From: Acholeplasmataceae bacterium
GTDB lineage: Bacteria > Bacillota > Negativicutes > Acidaminococcales > Acidaminococcaceae
Direction: 5' to 3'
DNA length: 16,471 nt
Assembly (NCBI GenBank): GCA_012744295.1
Contig: JAAYIB010000114.1
Location: 1 to 16,471 of the forward strand
A program made the position numbers and the translations under genes. Of this stretch, positions 1-7,456 are shown piece after piece. Under the pieces are notes generated by a model. The model was given only the letters and a program-made list of their open reading frames with translations. It ran no database searches and was not told where the DNA came from. Position 1 is the first letter of the stretch; each line of letters starts with the position of its first letter.

Positions 1-202
1 CTGTTTCATAATTCTGCAAAGCCGTGTAAAAAGCGTTATTCCAGCGGTTTAAAAGGACCAGCACGTAAACATGGGCAAAAGTAAGAGTTAGGATCGTTCC
101 CAATAAGTAAAATGCTTTTCTTTTTTCATCTGACTGCCAATAACTTTTCGTTAAGGACCAGACTTGCTGCAGAAAAACGCGTCCAATCAGAACCTTTTTC
201 AA
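1..202 (-). CDS. SbmA/YddA-type ABC transporter, N-terminal part (runs off window)
   Basis: Only the first 67 codons are in the window; the gene continues beyond position 1. I chose a TTG start at 202-200 because a GGAG Shine-Dalgarno sits at 215-212, nine bases upstream. The visible protein begins MKKVLIGRVFLQQVWSLTKS and continues through a YWQSDEKRKA segment, a hydrophobic first membrane helix (about residues 30-51) and the motif LLNRWNNAFYTALQNYE. A tryptophan plus YW-x-S-x-EK lead-in, followed by a helix and LN-x-W-x-x-x-FY-x-ALQ, is typical of the ABC_membrane_2 / SbmA_BacA family (E. coli YddA, SbmA). These are inner-membrane transporters, some fused to an ATPase and some proton-driven, linked to peptides or cobalamin. 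Whether this one has the ATPase half cannot be seen. The family call is by recognition of the N-terminus only. Confidence 0.7.
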   Translation of the reverse strand, partial: MKKVLIGRVFLQQVWSLTKSYWQSDEKRKAFYLLGTILTLTFAHVYVLVLLNRWNNAFYTALQNYET

Positions 203-230
203 TTGTTTTAGCTCCTTTTTTTGCAAAGCG

Positions 231-259
231 AATATATCTAATTTAGACAAAAACAGCAA
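231..259 (-). promoter_or_regulatory. Putative sigma-70 promoter for the SbmA/YddA-like gene
   Basis: On the minus strand, TTGCTG (259-254) is followed by a 17-base spacer and TATATT (236-231). The -10 box lies about 29 bases before the TTG start and just upstream of its GGAG, giving a leader of roughly 22 bases. The -35 matches consensus weakly. Confidence 0.45.
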
Positions 260-274
260 AAGTCCTGCAAAGAA

Positions 275-306
275 CAACGAGCTCCGACAAAAGTCGGAGC
301 TCGTTG
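275..306 (-). terminator. Rho-independent terminator of the RND efflux operon
   Basis: A perfect 14-bp inverted repeat, CAACGAGCTCCGAC (275-288) and GTCGGAGCTCGTTG (293-306), encloses an AAAA loop (TTTT on the minus strand). It lies 10 bases past the stop of the RND pump gene. On the minus strand a short T-rich tract (TTCTTT) follows. The repeat is symmetrical, so it could also act on plus-strand transcripts, where ATTATTATTTT follows, but no plus-strand gene ends here. Confidence 0.75.
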
Positions 307-316
307 CATTATTATT

Positions 317-3300
317 TTACTTTTCCTGCTTTTTACTGAACAGGTTTTCAATGAAAACGAAAAGAACAGGTATAAGAAAAATACCGATAAAGGTTGTAAT
401 AGTCATGCCTCCGACGACCGCGTTACCCATCGACACGCGCGCGCCGGCGCCCGGACCCGTGGCAATGGCCAAAGGCAGACAGCCGAGTATGAAGGCAAAT
501 GACGTCATCAGAATCGGCCTCAGGCGAAGCTTGGCGGCATCTATTGCAGCCTGCACGGGGGTTTCACCATTCTCCATGTTCATTTTTGCATATTCAACAA
601 TCAATATTGCATTCTTGGCAGCCAGCCCCAGCAGGGTAATTAAGCCAATCTGCATATAAACGTCATTTTGCAGGCCTCTTGCATACTGCACCAAAAAGCA
701 GCCAAAAACTGCCGACGGCACTGACAAAAGTACTGCCAGCGGCACCGACCAGCTTTCATAAAGAGCTGCCAGACAAAGAAAGACGAAAATAAGTGAGATT
801 GCGAACACCCTTGTTGAACTGTCGCCCGATTCAATTTGGTCGCGGCTCTGGTCAACCCATTCATAGGAATAAGTTGTCGGCACAACTTCGGCCGCAACCT
901 CTTCGAGCGCTGCCATGGCTTGACCTGTGCTGTAACCGGGAGCAGGGTCTCCCGCAATCTTCATCGCGCTTGCGCCGTTGAATCTTGTAATCGAAGGTAC
1001 CGTATTGCTTTTTTCATATCTTACCAGGGTATTCAGCGGCACCATAGTGTTCTTGTTGCTCCGCACATAGAACATGCGCATGGAATCGACATCTGTTCTG
1101 TATTGGGCGTCTGCCTGCATCACGACTTTCCAGGTACGCCCGAAGCGGTTGAAATCATTGATTTCGGCACCGCCTAAAAAGGTCTGCAGCGCTGCATAGA
1201 CGCTTGCTACGGGAACTCCCAGAGATTCGGCTTTCTCGCGGTCCACGATGAATTTATAGGCTGGCGTGTTTGTGTTGAAGGTTGTATAAGCAACCTTGAT
1301 TTCCGGCCTCTGATTAGCCTTTTGCAGGAAGTTCTGAGCCAATACGTTCATCTGCTCAACCGAATCTCCCCCCAGATTCATCAGGTAAAGTCCGAGATTA
1401 CCTGTGCTTGAGGCTCCCGGCAGTGCGGGCATATTGAAAGCCATCATGTTGATTTCCGGCATCCCCGCGCCGATCCCGTATATTCTGCCTATCGTCGACT
1501 GCACATCAACATCGCGCTTGTCAAAATCTTCCATGGCAGCTACTAATAGACCTGCACTTGCCTTAGGAGCGCCGGTAAGTATGTCCATACCCGAAACCTC
1601 GATTACAGACTTTACTCCCGGCAGCTTGCCGATCTGTTCGCCGGCCTTCAGCATCGCCTGGATGCCACGATTGCTCGAAGACGCTTCGGGAAGATTGAAG
1701 GCTACCACGCAGGCTCCCTGGTCCTCATCGGGAACAAAACCGGAGGGAAGAGTCTTAGCCATCACGACGATCAAAATAACCATTACCGCAAGGGCGGCAA
1801 AAACACGTTTGGTGTTTCTGATGGCCTTTTCGACGTTAACCGTATATTTTGCCAAAATACCTGCATACCAATTGTTGAAAGCTCTTACTGCCTTGTCAAT
1901 AATTCCTTTCGGCTCACCCGTTTTATTATGCGGTTTCAGAATCATTGCGCACAGTGCCGGGGTTAACGACAACGCAACTATGGCCGAAAGGGCCATCGAA
2001 ACAGAAATCGTAAGGGCGAACTGCTTGTACAGCTGCCCCACCGTTCCGCCGAGAAAGGCAACCGGAATGAAAACAGATGCCAAAATAAACGCTATCGCCA
2101 CAACAGGTCCCGACACTTCCTTCATTGCCCGATAGGTGGCTTCTTTAGGCGAAAGCCCGGTAACCTGGATGTGGTGCTCAACCGCCTCAACCACTACTAT
2201 GGCATCATCAACAACGAGGCCGATTGCCAGAATCATTGCGAACATGCTGATCGTGTTGATGGTAAAACCCAGAAACACGAAGGCAACAAATGTCCCTATT
2301 AATGAAACAGGCACTGCGAGCATCGGAATAAGCGTAGCTCTCCAGTTTCCGAGAAAAATGTAAACAACCAGCAGGACAAGCAGCAATGCTTCAAAAAAAG
2401 TATGAGCCACCTTGGTCAGTGATTCAACTATGTAGTCAGTGTTGTCCTGCACTATTGACAGTTCCATGCCCGGCGGGAAGCGAGTCGCGGCGTCATCCAG
2501 CACGGCCCTGATATTAGCCACTGTTTCCAGCGCATTCGCGTCGCTCGTCAGATAGACAGGGAAAATAACGGAGTCGCCGCCGTTCAGTCTGCCGACGATG
2601 GCGTCGTTTCTCGAGCCGGGCGCAATGTGTGCAATATCCTTGAGCTTAAGGTTTTTCCCGTCGTGCGAACGCACGATAATATTTCCGAATTCTTCTTCAC
2701 TTGTCAAACGGCCCTGAGCGCTGGCGGAGTACTGAAACTCCTGCTCCGCCGCTGTAGGCCTTGCTCCGATAGCGCCTACCGGCGCCTGTATGTTCTGGGT
2801 ATTCAAGGCCTGGGAAACATCGTTTGCCGTTACCCCGAGCTGCGCCATTTTATCAGGCTGCAGCCATATACGCATAGAATATTCCGGACCGAAAACGTCT
2901 ACTGTCGATACACCCTTTACGCGTTTGACAGCATCAAGAAAGTTCGTCATCGCGTACGTCTTCAGAAACATTCCATCGTAAACATTGTCCGGAGAATGCA
3001 AAGAGAAATACATGATAGTCTGCGCCGCTTTTTTTGTTGTCGTTATACCGTAGGCGGCAACTTCCTCCGGCATGGAGGATTTGGCCTGGTCAACGCGGTT
3101 TTGCACCTCGACCGCCGCAATATCGGCGTTCTTGTCCAGATTGAAGTAAACATCAAGCGTGTAGCCGCCGTTGTTTGTGCTCGTCGAACGCATGTCCAGC
3201 ATGTTCTCGACGCCGTTGACCCTTTGCTCGATGGCCTGAGCGACAGCTTGCTCTACAGTAGAAGCATCTGCTCCGACGTAATTAGTCGATACCGTAATCT

Positions 3301-3424
3301 GAGGCTTTGTAATATTCGGATACTGGGCGATTGGCAGGTTAAATCCGGCAATCGCGCCTAACAAGGTGATAAGAATCGCCAGCACTATTGCAAAGACAGG
3401 TCGGTCAATAAAAAAACGTGCCAC
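317..3424 (-). CDS. RND multidrug efflux pump, HAE1 (AcrB/MexB) family inner-membrane subunit
   Basis: The 1035-residue product has the usual length for a proton-driven hydrophobe/amphiphile efflux pump that captures substrates from the periplasm and outer leaflet. It opens with MARFFIDRPVFA, the hallmark HAE1 start. Membrane helices occur near residues 10-28, 343-360, 365-500 and 545-560, with matching helices in the C-terminal half; two large periplasmic loops lie between. The proton-relay aspartates are visible in TM4 (GLVVDDAIVVVE, D406-D407), and the TM10 lysine is in LGLAAKNAILIVEYAK (about K937). The start is GTG at 3424-3422, set by an AAGGAGGT ribosome site at 3440-3433. It follows the adaptor gene by 17 bases, so the two are surely co-transcribed. 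No outer-membrane channel gene is adjacent, so a TolC-like partner must be encoded elsewhere. Substrate range cannot be read from the sequence. Confidence 0.95.
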   Translation of the reverse strand: MARFFIDRPVFAIVLAILITLLGAIAGFNLPIAQYPNITKPQITVSTNYVGADASTVEQAVAQAIEQRVNGVENMLDMRSTSTNNGGYTLDVYFNLDKNADIAAVEVQNRVDQAKSSMPEEVAAYGITTTKKAAQTIMYFSLHSPDNVYDGMFLKTYAMTNFLDAVKRVKGVSTVDVFGPEYSMRIWLQPDKMAQLGVTANDVSQALNTQNIQAPVGAIGARPTAAEQEFQYSASAQGRLTSEEEFGNIIVRSHDGKNLKLKDIAHIAPGSRNDAIVGRLNGGDSVIFPVYLTSDANALETVANIRAVLDDAATRFPPGMELSIVQDNTDYIVESLTKVAHTFFEALLLVLLVVYIFLGNWRATLIPMLAVPVSLIGTFVAFVFLGFTINTISMFAMILAIGLVVDDAIVVVEAVEHHIQVTGLSPKEATYRAMKEVSGPVVAIAFILASVFIPVAFLGGTVGQLYKQFALTISVSMALSAIVALSLTPALCAMILKPHNKTGEPKGIIDKAVRAFNNWYAGILAKYTVNVEKAIRNTKRVFAALAVMVILIVVMAKTLPSGFVPDEDQGACVVAFNLPEASSSNRGIQAMLKAGEQIGKLPGVKSVIEVSGMDILTGAPKASAGLLVAAMEDFDKRDVDVQSTIGRIYGIGAGMPEINMMAFNMPALPGASSTGNLGLYLMNLGGDSVEQMNVLAQNFLQKANQRPEIKVAYTTFNTNTPAYKFIVDREKAESLGVPVASVYAALQTFLGGAEINDFNRFGRTWKVVMQADAQYRTDVDSMRMFYVRSNKNTMVPLNTLVRYEKSNTVPSITRFNGASAMKIAGDPAPGYSTGQAMAALEEVAAEVVPTTYSYEWVDQSRDQIESGDSSTRVFAISLIFVFLCLAALYESWSVPLAVLLSVPSAVFGCFLVQYARGLQNDVYMQIGLITLLGLAAKNAILIVEYAKMNMENGETPVQAAIDAAKLRLRPILMTSFAFILGCLPLAIATGPGAGARVSMGNAVVGGMTITTFIGIFLIPVLFVFIENLFSKKQEK

Positions 3425-3441
3425 TATTTATTACCTCCTTG

Positions 3442-4584
3442 TCAGATATTGGTGGTTGTGTCCAGCTCTTCTTCAGTGATCGGCTGAGTTTTGACCGCCG
3501 AATCCTTCTTGACCTTCTGCGTGCCTTCTACTATGATTGTTTCCGTTCCGTCAAGACCGCTTTCAACAACCCAAAGTCTGCCGACGCGCGCGCCGAGCTT
3601 GACCTCCTTCATCTCCACCTTGTTTTCCTTGGTGACAGCATATACGAAAGCTTTATACATGATTTCAGTAACTGCCCGCTGCGGAACAAGCAAGGCATTC
3701 TTCTTGGTGCCCACGTTAGCCTGCAGCCTGGCAAACATGCCCGGCAGCAGAATATTGTCTGGGTTGCTGAATTCGGCTTTCACCGTCAGCGTTCCCGTAC
3801 CTTCGCTGATACTGCGGTCGACCTGTGTCAGCTTTCCCTTGAGCGGATAAGTGCTGCCGTCGGACAGGACAATGGTCAGGCTCTCTAAAGGCGCATGTCC
3901 GGCAGCCGACTTTACTGCCATCAGGTTCAGGTACTCCGTTTCTGAAAGATTGAACTTGACTCTGACCGGATCACTGTTCGAGATCGTCGCTAGAATCGTG
4001 TTCCCCGCGGTCACAAAAGTACCTGCGGCCAGTTCATTGGCGGATACTTTGCCGCTGAACGGAGCGACTATGTTTGTTTCGCCTACGTCAACCTGAGCCG
4101 CGGACAGTAGGGCAGCCTGCGCATTCACCTGGGCTTCTCCCTGCTTAAGTTCGGAAAGGGTGTTGTCAAGCGTCTGCTTGGAAATCGCTCCCTGCTCATA
4201 TAGTTTTTGATAACGCTCGGCATCGCGCCTGATTCTGCTCAAATTTGCCTGGGCACTTGCCAGCTGCGCCTGGTAGTTCAATGACGCGGCCTGGTATGAC
4301 CGGGGATCGATTACAAACATCAGCTGACCATTTTCGACCTTGTCGCCGCCGTTTATATGTTTTTCCGTAATCATGCCGGTAACGCGGGATTTCATCTGCA
4401 CCTCGTTCTGAGCCTCGACGAAACCGCTATACTCGTAGACAATCGGCGTGTCACGCTGAATTACTTCCATAGTCTTGACAAGTGTTTCCTGCGGCGCTGC
4501 AGCCTTTTGGCCTCCGCAGCCGGTCAGCGCAAGGGCTGCCGCCGCCAAAAATGCCAGCGCCAGTTTTTTCTTTTTACACAACAT
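3442..4584 (-). CDS. RND efflux periplasmic adaptor lipoprotein (AcrA/MexA family)
   Basis: The 380-residue product is a membrane-fusion protein that bridges the RND pump and an outer-membrane channel. It has a lipoprotein signal (LALTGC, acylated Cys at residue 23). The usual adaptor order follows: a beta-barrel/lipoyl half beginning VVIQRDTPI-like and YSGFVEAQNEVQMKSRVTGMI (about 45-75), an alpha-hairpin (about 105-165, Ala/Gln/Glu-rich), the second lipoyl half (VAPFSGKVSANELAAGTFV, about 174-192), then beta-barrel and membrane-proximal domains (LLVPQRAVTEI). The ATG at 4584 has a GGAGGA site about nine bases upstream. It is the first gene of a two-gene operon with the pump. A 7-bp stem (4600-4606 with 4613-4619) sits in the leader immediately before the ribosome site; its effect is unknown. 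Confidence 0.93.
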   Translation of the reverse strand: MLCKKKKLALAFLAAAALALTGCGGQKAAAPQETLVKTMEVIQRDTPIVYEYSGFVEAQNEVQMKSRVTGMITEKHINGGDKVENGQLMFVIDPRSYQAASLNYQAQLASAQANLSRIRRDAERYQKLYEQGAISKQTLDNTLSELKQGEAQVNAQAALLSAAQVDVGETNIVAPFSGKVSANELAAGTFVTAGNTILATISNSDPVRVKFNLSETEYLNLMAVKSAAGHAPLESLTIVLSDGSTYPLKGKLTQVDRSISEGTGTLTVKAEFSNPDNILLPGMFARLQANVGTKKNALLVPQRAVTEIMYKAFVYAVTKENKVEMKEVKLGARVGRLWVVESGLDGTETIIVEGTQKVKKDSAVKTQPITEEELDTTTNI

Positions 4585-4654
4585 CTTATCCTCCTCCGTT
4601 TAAGGCTTCTTTGCCTTAACGCACAATGGCACCGCGATTTTTAACATATTGCTT

Positions 4655-4683
4655 ATTATAGTTTATCCGACCGGCAAACGCAA
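4655..4683 (-). promoter_or_regulatory. Putative sigma-70 promoter of the RND efflux operon
   Basis: On the minus strand, TTGCGT (4683-4678) is followed by 17 bases and a perfect TATAAT (4660-4655), about 70 bases before the adaptor start. The spacer contains GCCGGTCGGA, sharing GGTCGG with the near-palindrome further upstream, which could be a repressor contact. A second TATAAT-like box (4699-4704 region) lacks a good -35. Confidence 0.55.
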
Positions 4684-4751
4684 ATCGCTTTAAGAGGGAA
4701 TTATAACTCTAATTCTCTTTTTTCCGTCAGTTTTCTTCTTTTTTCTCTTTT

Positions 4752-4765
4752 TGACCGACCAGTCA
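4752..4765. promoter_or_regulatory. Near-palindrome, possible repressor operator upstream of the efflux operon
   Basis: TGACCGACCAGTCA is an imperfect dyad (TGAC...GTCA outer arms, with one inner G-C pair) that overlaps the stop codon of the upstream gene. Its minus-strand core GGTCGG recurs inside the efflux promoter spacer. Efflux operons are often controlled by TetR-family repressors binding sites of this general look, but no regulator gene is in the window, so this is a weak inference. Confidence 0.25.
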
Positions 4766-6148
4766 GTTTTTTTCTATCCGGTTGTTACGGAAGGTTTCAA
4801 ACAGTTCTTTTTTAGGCACAAATATTTCTTCTAAGCGGTTTTTTCCATCATTTTTCTGCAGCAACACCAAAAACTCGCCGTCAAAATAATAGCCCTCGAA
4901 TTTGTCCTGCGCCGGCTTGATTTCCTTCGGCTGGCCTATCTGGCCAAGCTTTTCCCAGAGTTTTTTCTCCCCGCCCAAGAGATCCTCCAAACTGATGGCC
5001 TCACCTGTTGAAGTATCAAAATTGAAAACCTTTGTTATTGCTGCCGGTACCTCCCGCCCTTCACCTCGTCCGTTCATAATTAGGCTCAGGAAGTCATAAC
5101 CACCGTATTTTACTTCGTAATTAAGCTCAAGATAACCTTTGCCGGCAATCTTTTCCAATTCCTTGCGGACAAAACCTTCTATCTCGCTGTTCAGCTTCCA
5201 TTGCTGTGGCCCCCTGCCCAGATTGACAACGTGCGGATAGACTATCTCGGTTCTGCCCAAAACGGCTTTTTCCGGAATCACCTTGTAACCGCCTATTCCT
5301 ATGAAGGTTTCGGCAGCGGCTCCCTGCCCCTGCCAGTAGGCCGGACTGTGAAAGGCGTAGTTGTTCAGCTGCCAGTTCACTGCGGTGTAATGCCAGACGG
5401 CTCTGACATAACCTAAAGTATCGGTATTGTTAAGTCCCACAATCCGCTGCGTCGTTACTGCTTCCGCCGTACCGTTGCCGTCGGTGTCAACAATCAGGAG
5501 TCCCGAAAGATATTGTCCGTAAGGGCGATGGTAGTCCTTGAGAAGTCGTCCTTTCTCGTCATAAACGCCAAGATATTTGTAAAATGCAAGATTTGGTCCG
5601 ACGTCGAGGGTTATCTCCCTTGACTCATCGGCAAGAACAAGCATCACCTTGTAGTCAGGCAGGTATTGGCCCTTTACGTTGACGCCCGAATTGTCTGCCT
5701 CCGTGAAGATTTCCCGGGGCTTGTTATCGGTGAAGTCTATGATTCGATAAGCAACAATGCCACCGCTGCCTCCTGTCGGCGCAGAAATCACGATATCGTC
5801 AACACCGTTTCCCGTCAGGTCGCCCAGACGCAGAGAACAGTCGTAGCCTCCCGGCAGTGTCGGCCTTATGGCGCCTTCGAGCTTGCCGGACTTCATGTCC
5901 CGCGTAAAAAGGTAAAGCTTCGTATAATATTGGGAATCCGCGCTGAACTTGCTGCCCATAAGGAAAACGCCTTCTTCCTCACCGTCGCCGTCTACGTCGC
6001 CGTAGGCTACGGAAAGCACTTCTCCCCGCTGAATGTCATCTTCAGAAAAAACCTTGTCAGCGGCCTGAACCTCATCGCAGAGCAGCAGGCTGCAGGTGAT
6101 TGCCATCACCGAAAGCCATGTTCTGCTTTTTCTATTTAACTTTAACAT
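4763..6148 (-). CDS. Exported FG-GAP/VCBS-repeat protein with DUF4163/DUF3298 (RsiV-like) C-terminus
   Basis: The 461-residue product has an N-terminal Sec signal (RKSRTWLSVMAITCSLLLC, likely cleaved after VQA near residue 29), so it acts in the periplasm or outside the cell. Three Asp-rich motifs resembling calcium-binding FG-GAP/VCBS repeats follow: DVDGDGEEE (51-59), DLTGNGVDD (110-118) and DTDGNGTAE (221-229). The C-terminal third (about 285-450) resembles the DUF4163 plus DUF3298 pair of anti-sigma factor RsiV and related exported proteins, seen in FNFDTSTGEAISLEDLLGG (about 375-393) and the closing FDGEFLVLL...EIFVPKKEL. I chose the ATG at 6148 because the GGGAGGT site (6161-6155) lies six bases upstream; a TTG at 6163 and an ATG at 6151 are less well placed. 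No terminator follows before the efflux operon 178 bases on, so read-through is possible. Function unknown. Confidence 0.8.
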   Translation of the reverse strand: MLKLNRKSRTWLSVMAITCSLLLCDEVQAADKVFSEDDIQRGEVLSVAYGDVDGDGEEEGVFLMGSKFSADSQYYTKLYLFTRDMKSGKLEGAIRPTLPGGYDCSLRLGDLTGNGVDDIVISAPTGGSGGIVAYRIIDFTDNKPREIFTEADNSGVNVKGQYLPDYKVMLVLADESREITLDVGPNLAFYKYLGVYDEKGRLLKDYHRPYGQYLSGLLIVDTDGNGTAEAVTTQRIVGLNNTDTLGYVRAVWHYTAVNWQLNNYAFHSPAYWQGQGAAAETFIGIGGYKVIPEKAVLGRTEIVYPHVVNLGRGPQQWKLNSEIEGFVRKELEKIAGKGYLELNYEVKYGGYDFLSLIMNGRGEGREVPAAITKVFNFDTSTGEAISLEDLLGGEKKLWEKLGQIGQPKEIKPAQDKFEGYYFDGEFLVLLQKNDGKNRLEEIFVPKKELFETFRNNRIEKN

Positions 6149-6177
6149 CATATTACCTCCCAACTGTTACACATTTC

Positions 6178-6183
6178 ATTATA
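6178..6183 (-). promoter_or_regulatory. Putative extended -10 promoter for the FG-GAP/DUF3298 gene
   Basis: Minus-strand TGATATAAT has a perfect TATAAT (6183-6178) with a TGn extension. It lies about 30 bases before the chosen ATG. The -35 region is poor (TTTCGG at best), which an extended -10 can offset. Confidence 0.45.
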
Positions 6184-6264
6184 TCAATGCCTGACCTTTG
6201 CCGAAAGTGTTTTCTATGCAAGGCCGGGATAGTTTCTTGTTTTTAAGGCACATTTTATGCGGAT

Positions 6265-6293
6265 TTGAATAAAATACGTGTTTTTTCTATTAT
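6265..6293 (+). promoter_or_regulatory. Putative sigma-70 promoter of the SsuABC-like importer operon
   Basis: TTGAAT (6265-6270) is followed by a 17-base spacer and TATTAT (6288-6293). The leader to the ATG at 6378 would be about 78 bases and contains a small hairpin, CGGCA (6321-6325) with TGCCG (6339-6343). I see no recognisable riboswitch in it. The gap 6149-6377 thus holds two divergent promoters. Confidence 0.55.
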
Positions 6294-6377
6294 TATACGT
6301 TACAATAATCTATGACAGTACGGCAGCTTTGTGAAAATTGCCGAACGAAATATTTTCCTGACAAGGAGGCTGCTCTG

Positions 6378-7397
6378 ATGAAAAAAAAATTTGCCGCACT
6401 GCTGGCCCTGCTAATGGTCTTGCCTTTTTCCGGCTGCGCCAAGTCCGACGACCCGAAAGCCGTTACCAAAGAAAAGACCGAGGTATCTATGGCAATGCTC
6501 AGACTGACAAGCTCCGCCCCTCTTTTCATAGCAATGGACAAGGGCTATTTTAAGCAGGAGGGCATTACGATAAAGGCAGAGTGGTTCGATGCAGCGCATC
6601 CTATTGCTGTCGCGACCGCCTCTTCCAAGGTTGATGTCGGCGCAACCGGAATCACGGCCAGCCTCTTCAATATGGCTGCAGGCAATCAGAAGCTTGCCAT
6701 AGTTGCAGACAAAGGGCGCGAGGAAAAAGGTTTTCCCTCATCGGCACTCATCGCAAACACTTCGGCCTATGCTTCGGGCGTTACGACAATCGAAAGTTTG
6801 CGAGGCACAAGAATAGGCATCACCCAGATCGGCTCCACCTTTCATTATATGCTTGGACGCCTGCTCGAGGCCAAAGGCATGTCGCTGACCGATGTCGAAC
6901 TCGTTCCTCTCGGAAAACTCAGCGCCATCATGGCAGCGCTTGAAAGCAAGCAAATCGACGCCTGCATCCTGAATGAGCCAAACGTAACCAAGGTTCAGTC
7001 AGCAGGTTTCGGCAAGATGATCACTCAGGTCGGCGATGTCATTCCCTACCAAACCTCGGCGCTGTTTTTCTCGCCCGAGTTCTTGAAAAAAGAGGCGGTC
7101 GGGGTCCGTTTCCTGCGCGCCTACAGCAAGGCCTGCAACTACTACTACGATGCCGCGGTGGCAAAAAAGTCTCCGGAACAGCTTGATGAAATAGTCAAAA
7201 TCATCGCGAAATATACAAATGCTCCCGAAGCTGAGGTAAAACTGGGCCTCCCTTATATAGACCGCAACGGCAGACTTCTTGCAAGCGATATCAAAACCCA
7301 GATCGATTGGTACAGTTCCCACGAAATGATCAAAGGCAAATTGTCGGCGGACCAGGTCACGAACGCGGTTATTTTGGAAAACGCGCTTAAAAATTGA
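6378..7397 (+). CDS. ABC importer substrate-binding lipoprotein, SsuA/TauA/NMT1-like
   Basis: The 339-residue product is the solute-capturing subunit of a nitrate/sulfonate/taurine/thiamine-precursor-type importer. The start is ATG 6378, with AAGGAGG at 6363-6369; a longer in-frame reading from 6312 adds 22 residues with no ribosome site and would bury the signal peptide. The lipobox is FSGC with acylated Cys 20. The family fold shows in SAPLFIAMDKGYFKQEGI (46-63), KVDVGATGI (84-92), IESLRGTRIGI (138-148) and a QIDACILNEP segment in the second lobe. First gene of a three-gene operon with ATPase and permease. The ligand cannot be assigned: there is no neighbouring desulfonation, thiamine or nitrate gene to guide it. 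Sulfonates, taurine, pyrimidine precursors and aromatic anions are all possible for this family. Confidence 0.88.
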   Translation: MKKKFAALLALLMVLPFSGCAKSDDPKAVTKEKTEVSMAMLRLTSSAPLFIAMDKGYFKQEGITIKAEWFDAAHPIAVATASSKVDVGATGITASLFNMAAGNQKLAIVADKGREEKGFPSSALIANTSAYASGVTTIESLRGTRIGITQIGSTFHYMLGRLLEAKGMSLTDVELVPLGKLSAIMAALESKQIDACILNEPNVTKVQSAGFGKMITQVGDVIPYQTSALFFSPEFLKKEAVGVRFLRAYSKACNYYYDAAVAKKSPEQLDEIVKIIAKYTNAPEAEVKLGLPYIDRNGRLLASDIKTQIDWYSSHEMIKGKLSADQVTNAVILENALKN

Positions 7398-7405
7398 TTG
7401 TCTGC

Positions 7406-7437
7406 ATGGGTGGAAGCAACTTCCGCCCATTATTTTT
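7406..7437 (+). terminator. Intra-operon hairpin with T-run after the binding-protein gene
   Basis: An 11-bp stem (7406-7416 with 7420-7430) around a CAA loop is followed by TATTTTT (7431-7437). The one non-Watson-Crick pair, 7411 with 7425, is a G-U wobble only in plus-strand RNA, supporting plus-strand action. It starts nine bases after the binding-protein stop and ends before the ATPase ribosome site. Partial termination would make more binding protein than membrane complex, a common arrangement in importers. Confidence 0.7.
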
Positions 7438-7456
7438 AATTATGCGGAGGAAAACA

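Noticed and set aside
2627..3361. Long plus-strand open frame (244 codons) opposite the RND pump gene
   Set aside because: It has no ribosome site and an amino-acid make-up typical of antisense frames in GC-rich codons, and it lies wholly inside a textbook HAE1 pump gene.
6312..6377. Longer start for the SsuA-like binding protein
   Set aside because: The extra 22 residues are Cys/Arg-rich, have no ribosome site and would displace the lipoprotein signal; AAGGAGG at 6363-6369 marks ATG 6378.
6149..6377. Possible riboswitch in the leader of the SsuABC-like operon
   Set aside because: The leader is about 78 bases with only one short hairpin, and I see no TPP, cobalamin or SAM core motif.
7394..7456. 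Longer start for the SsuB-like ATPase
   Set aside because: It would be translated through the terminator-like hairpin, while GGAGG at 7446-7450 marks ATG 7457.
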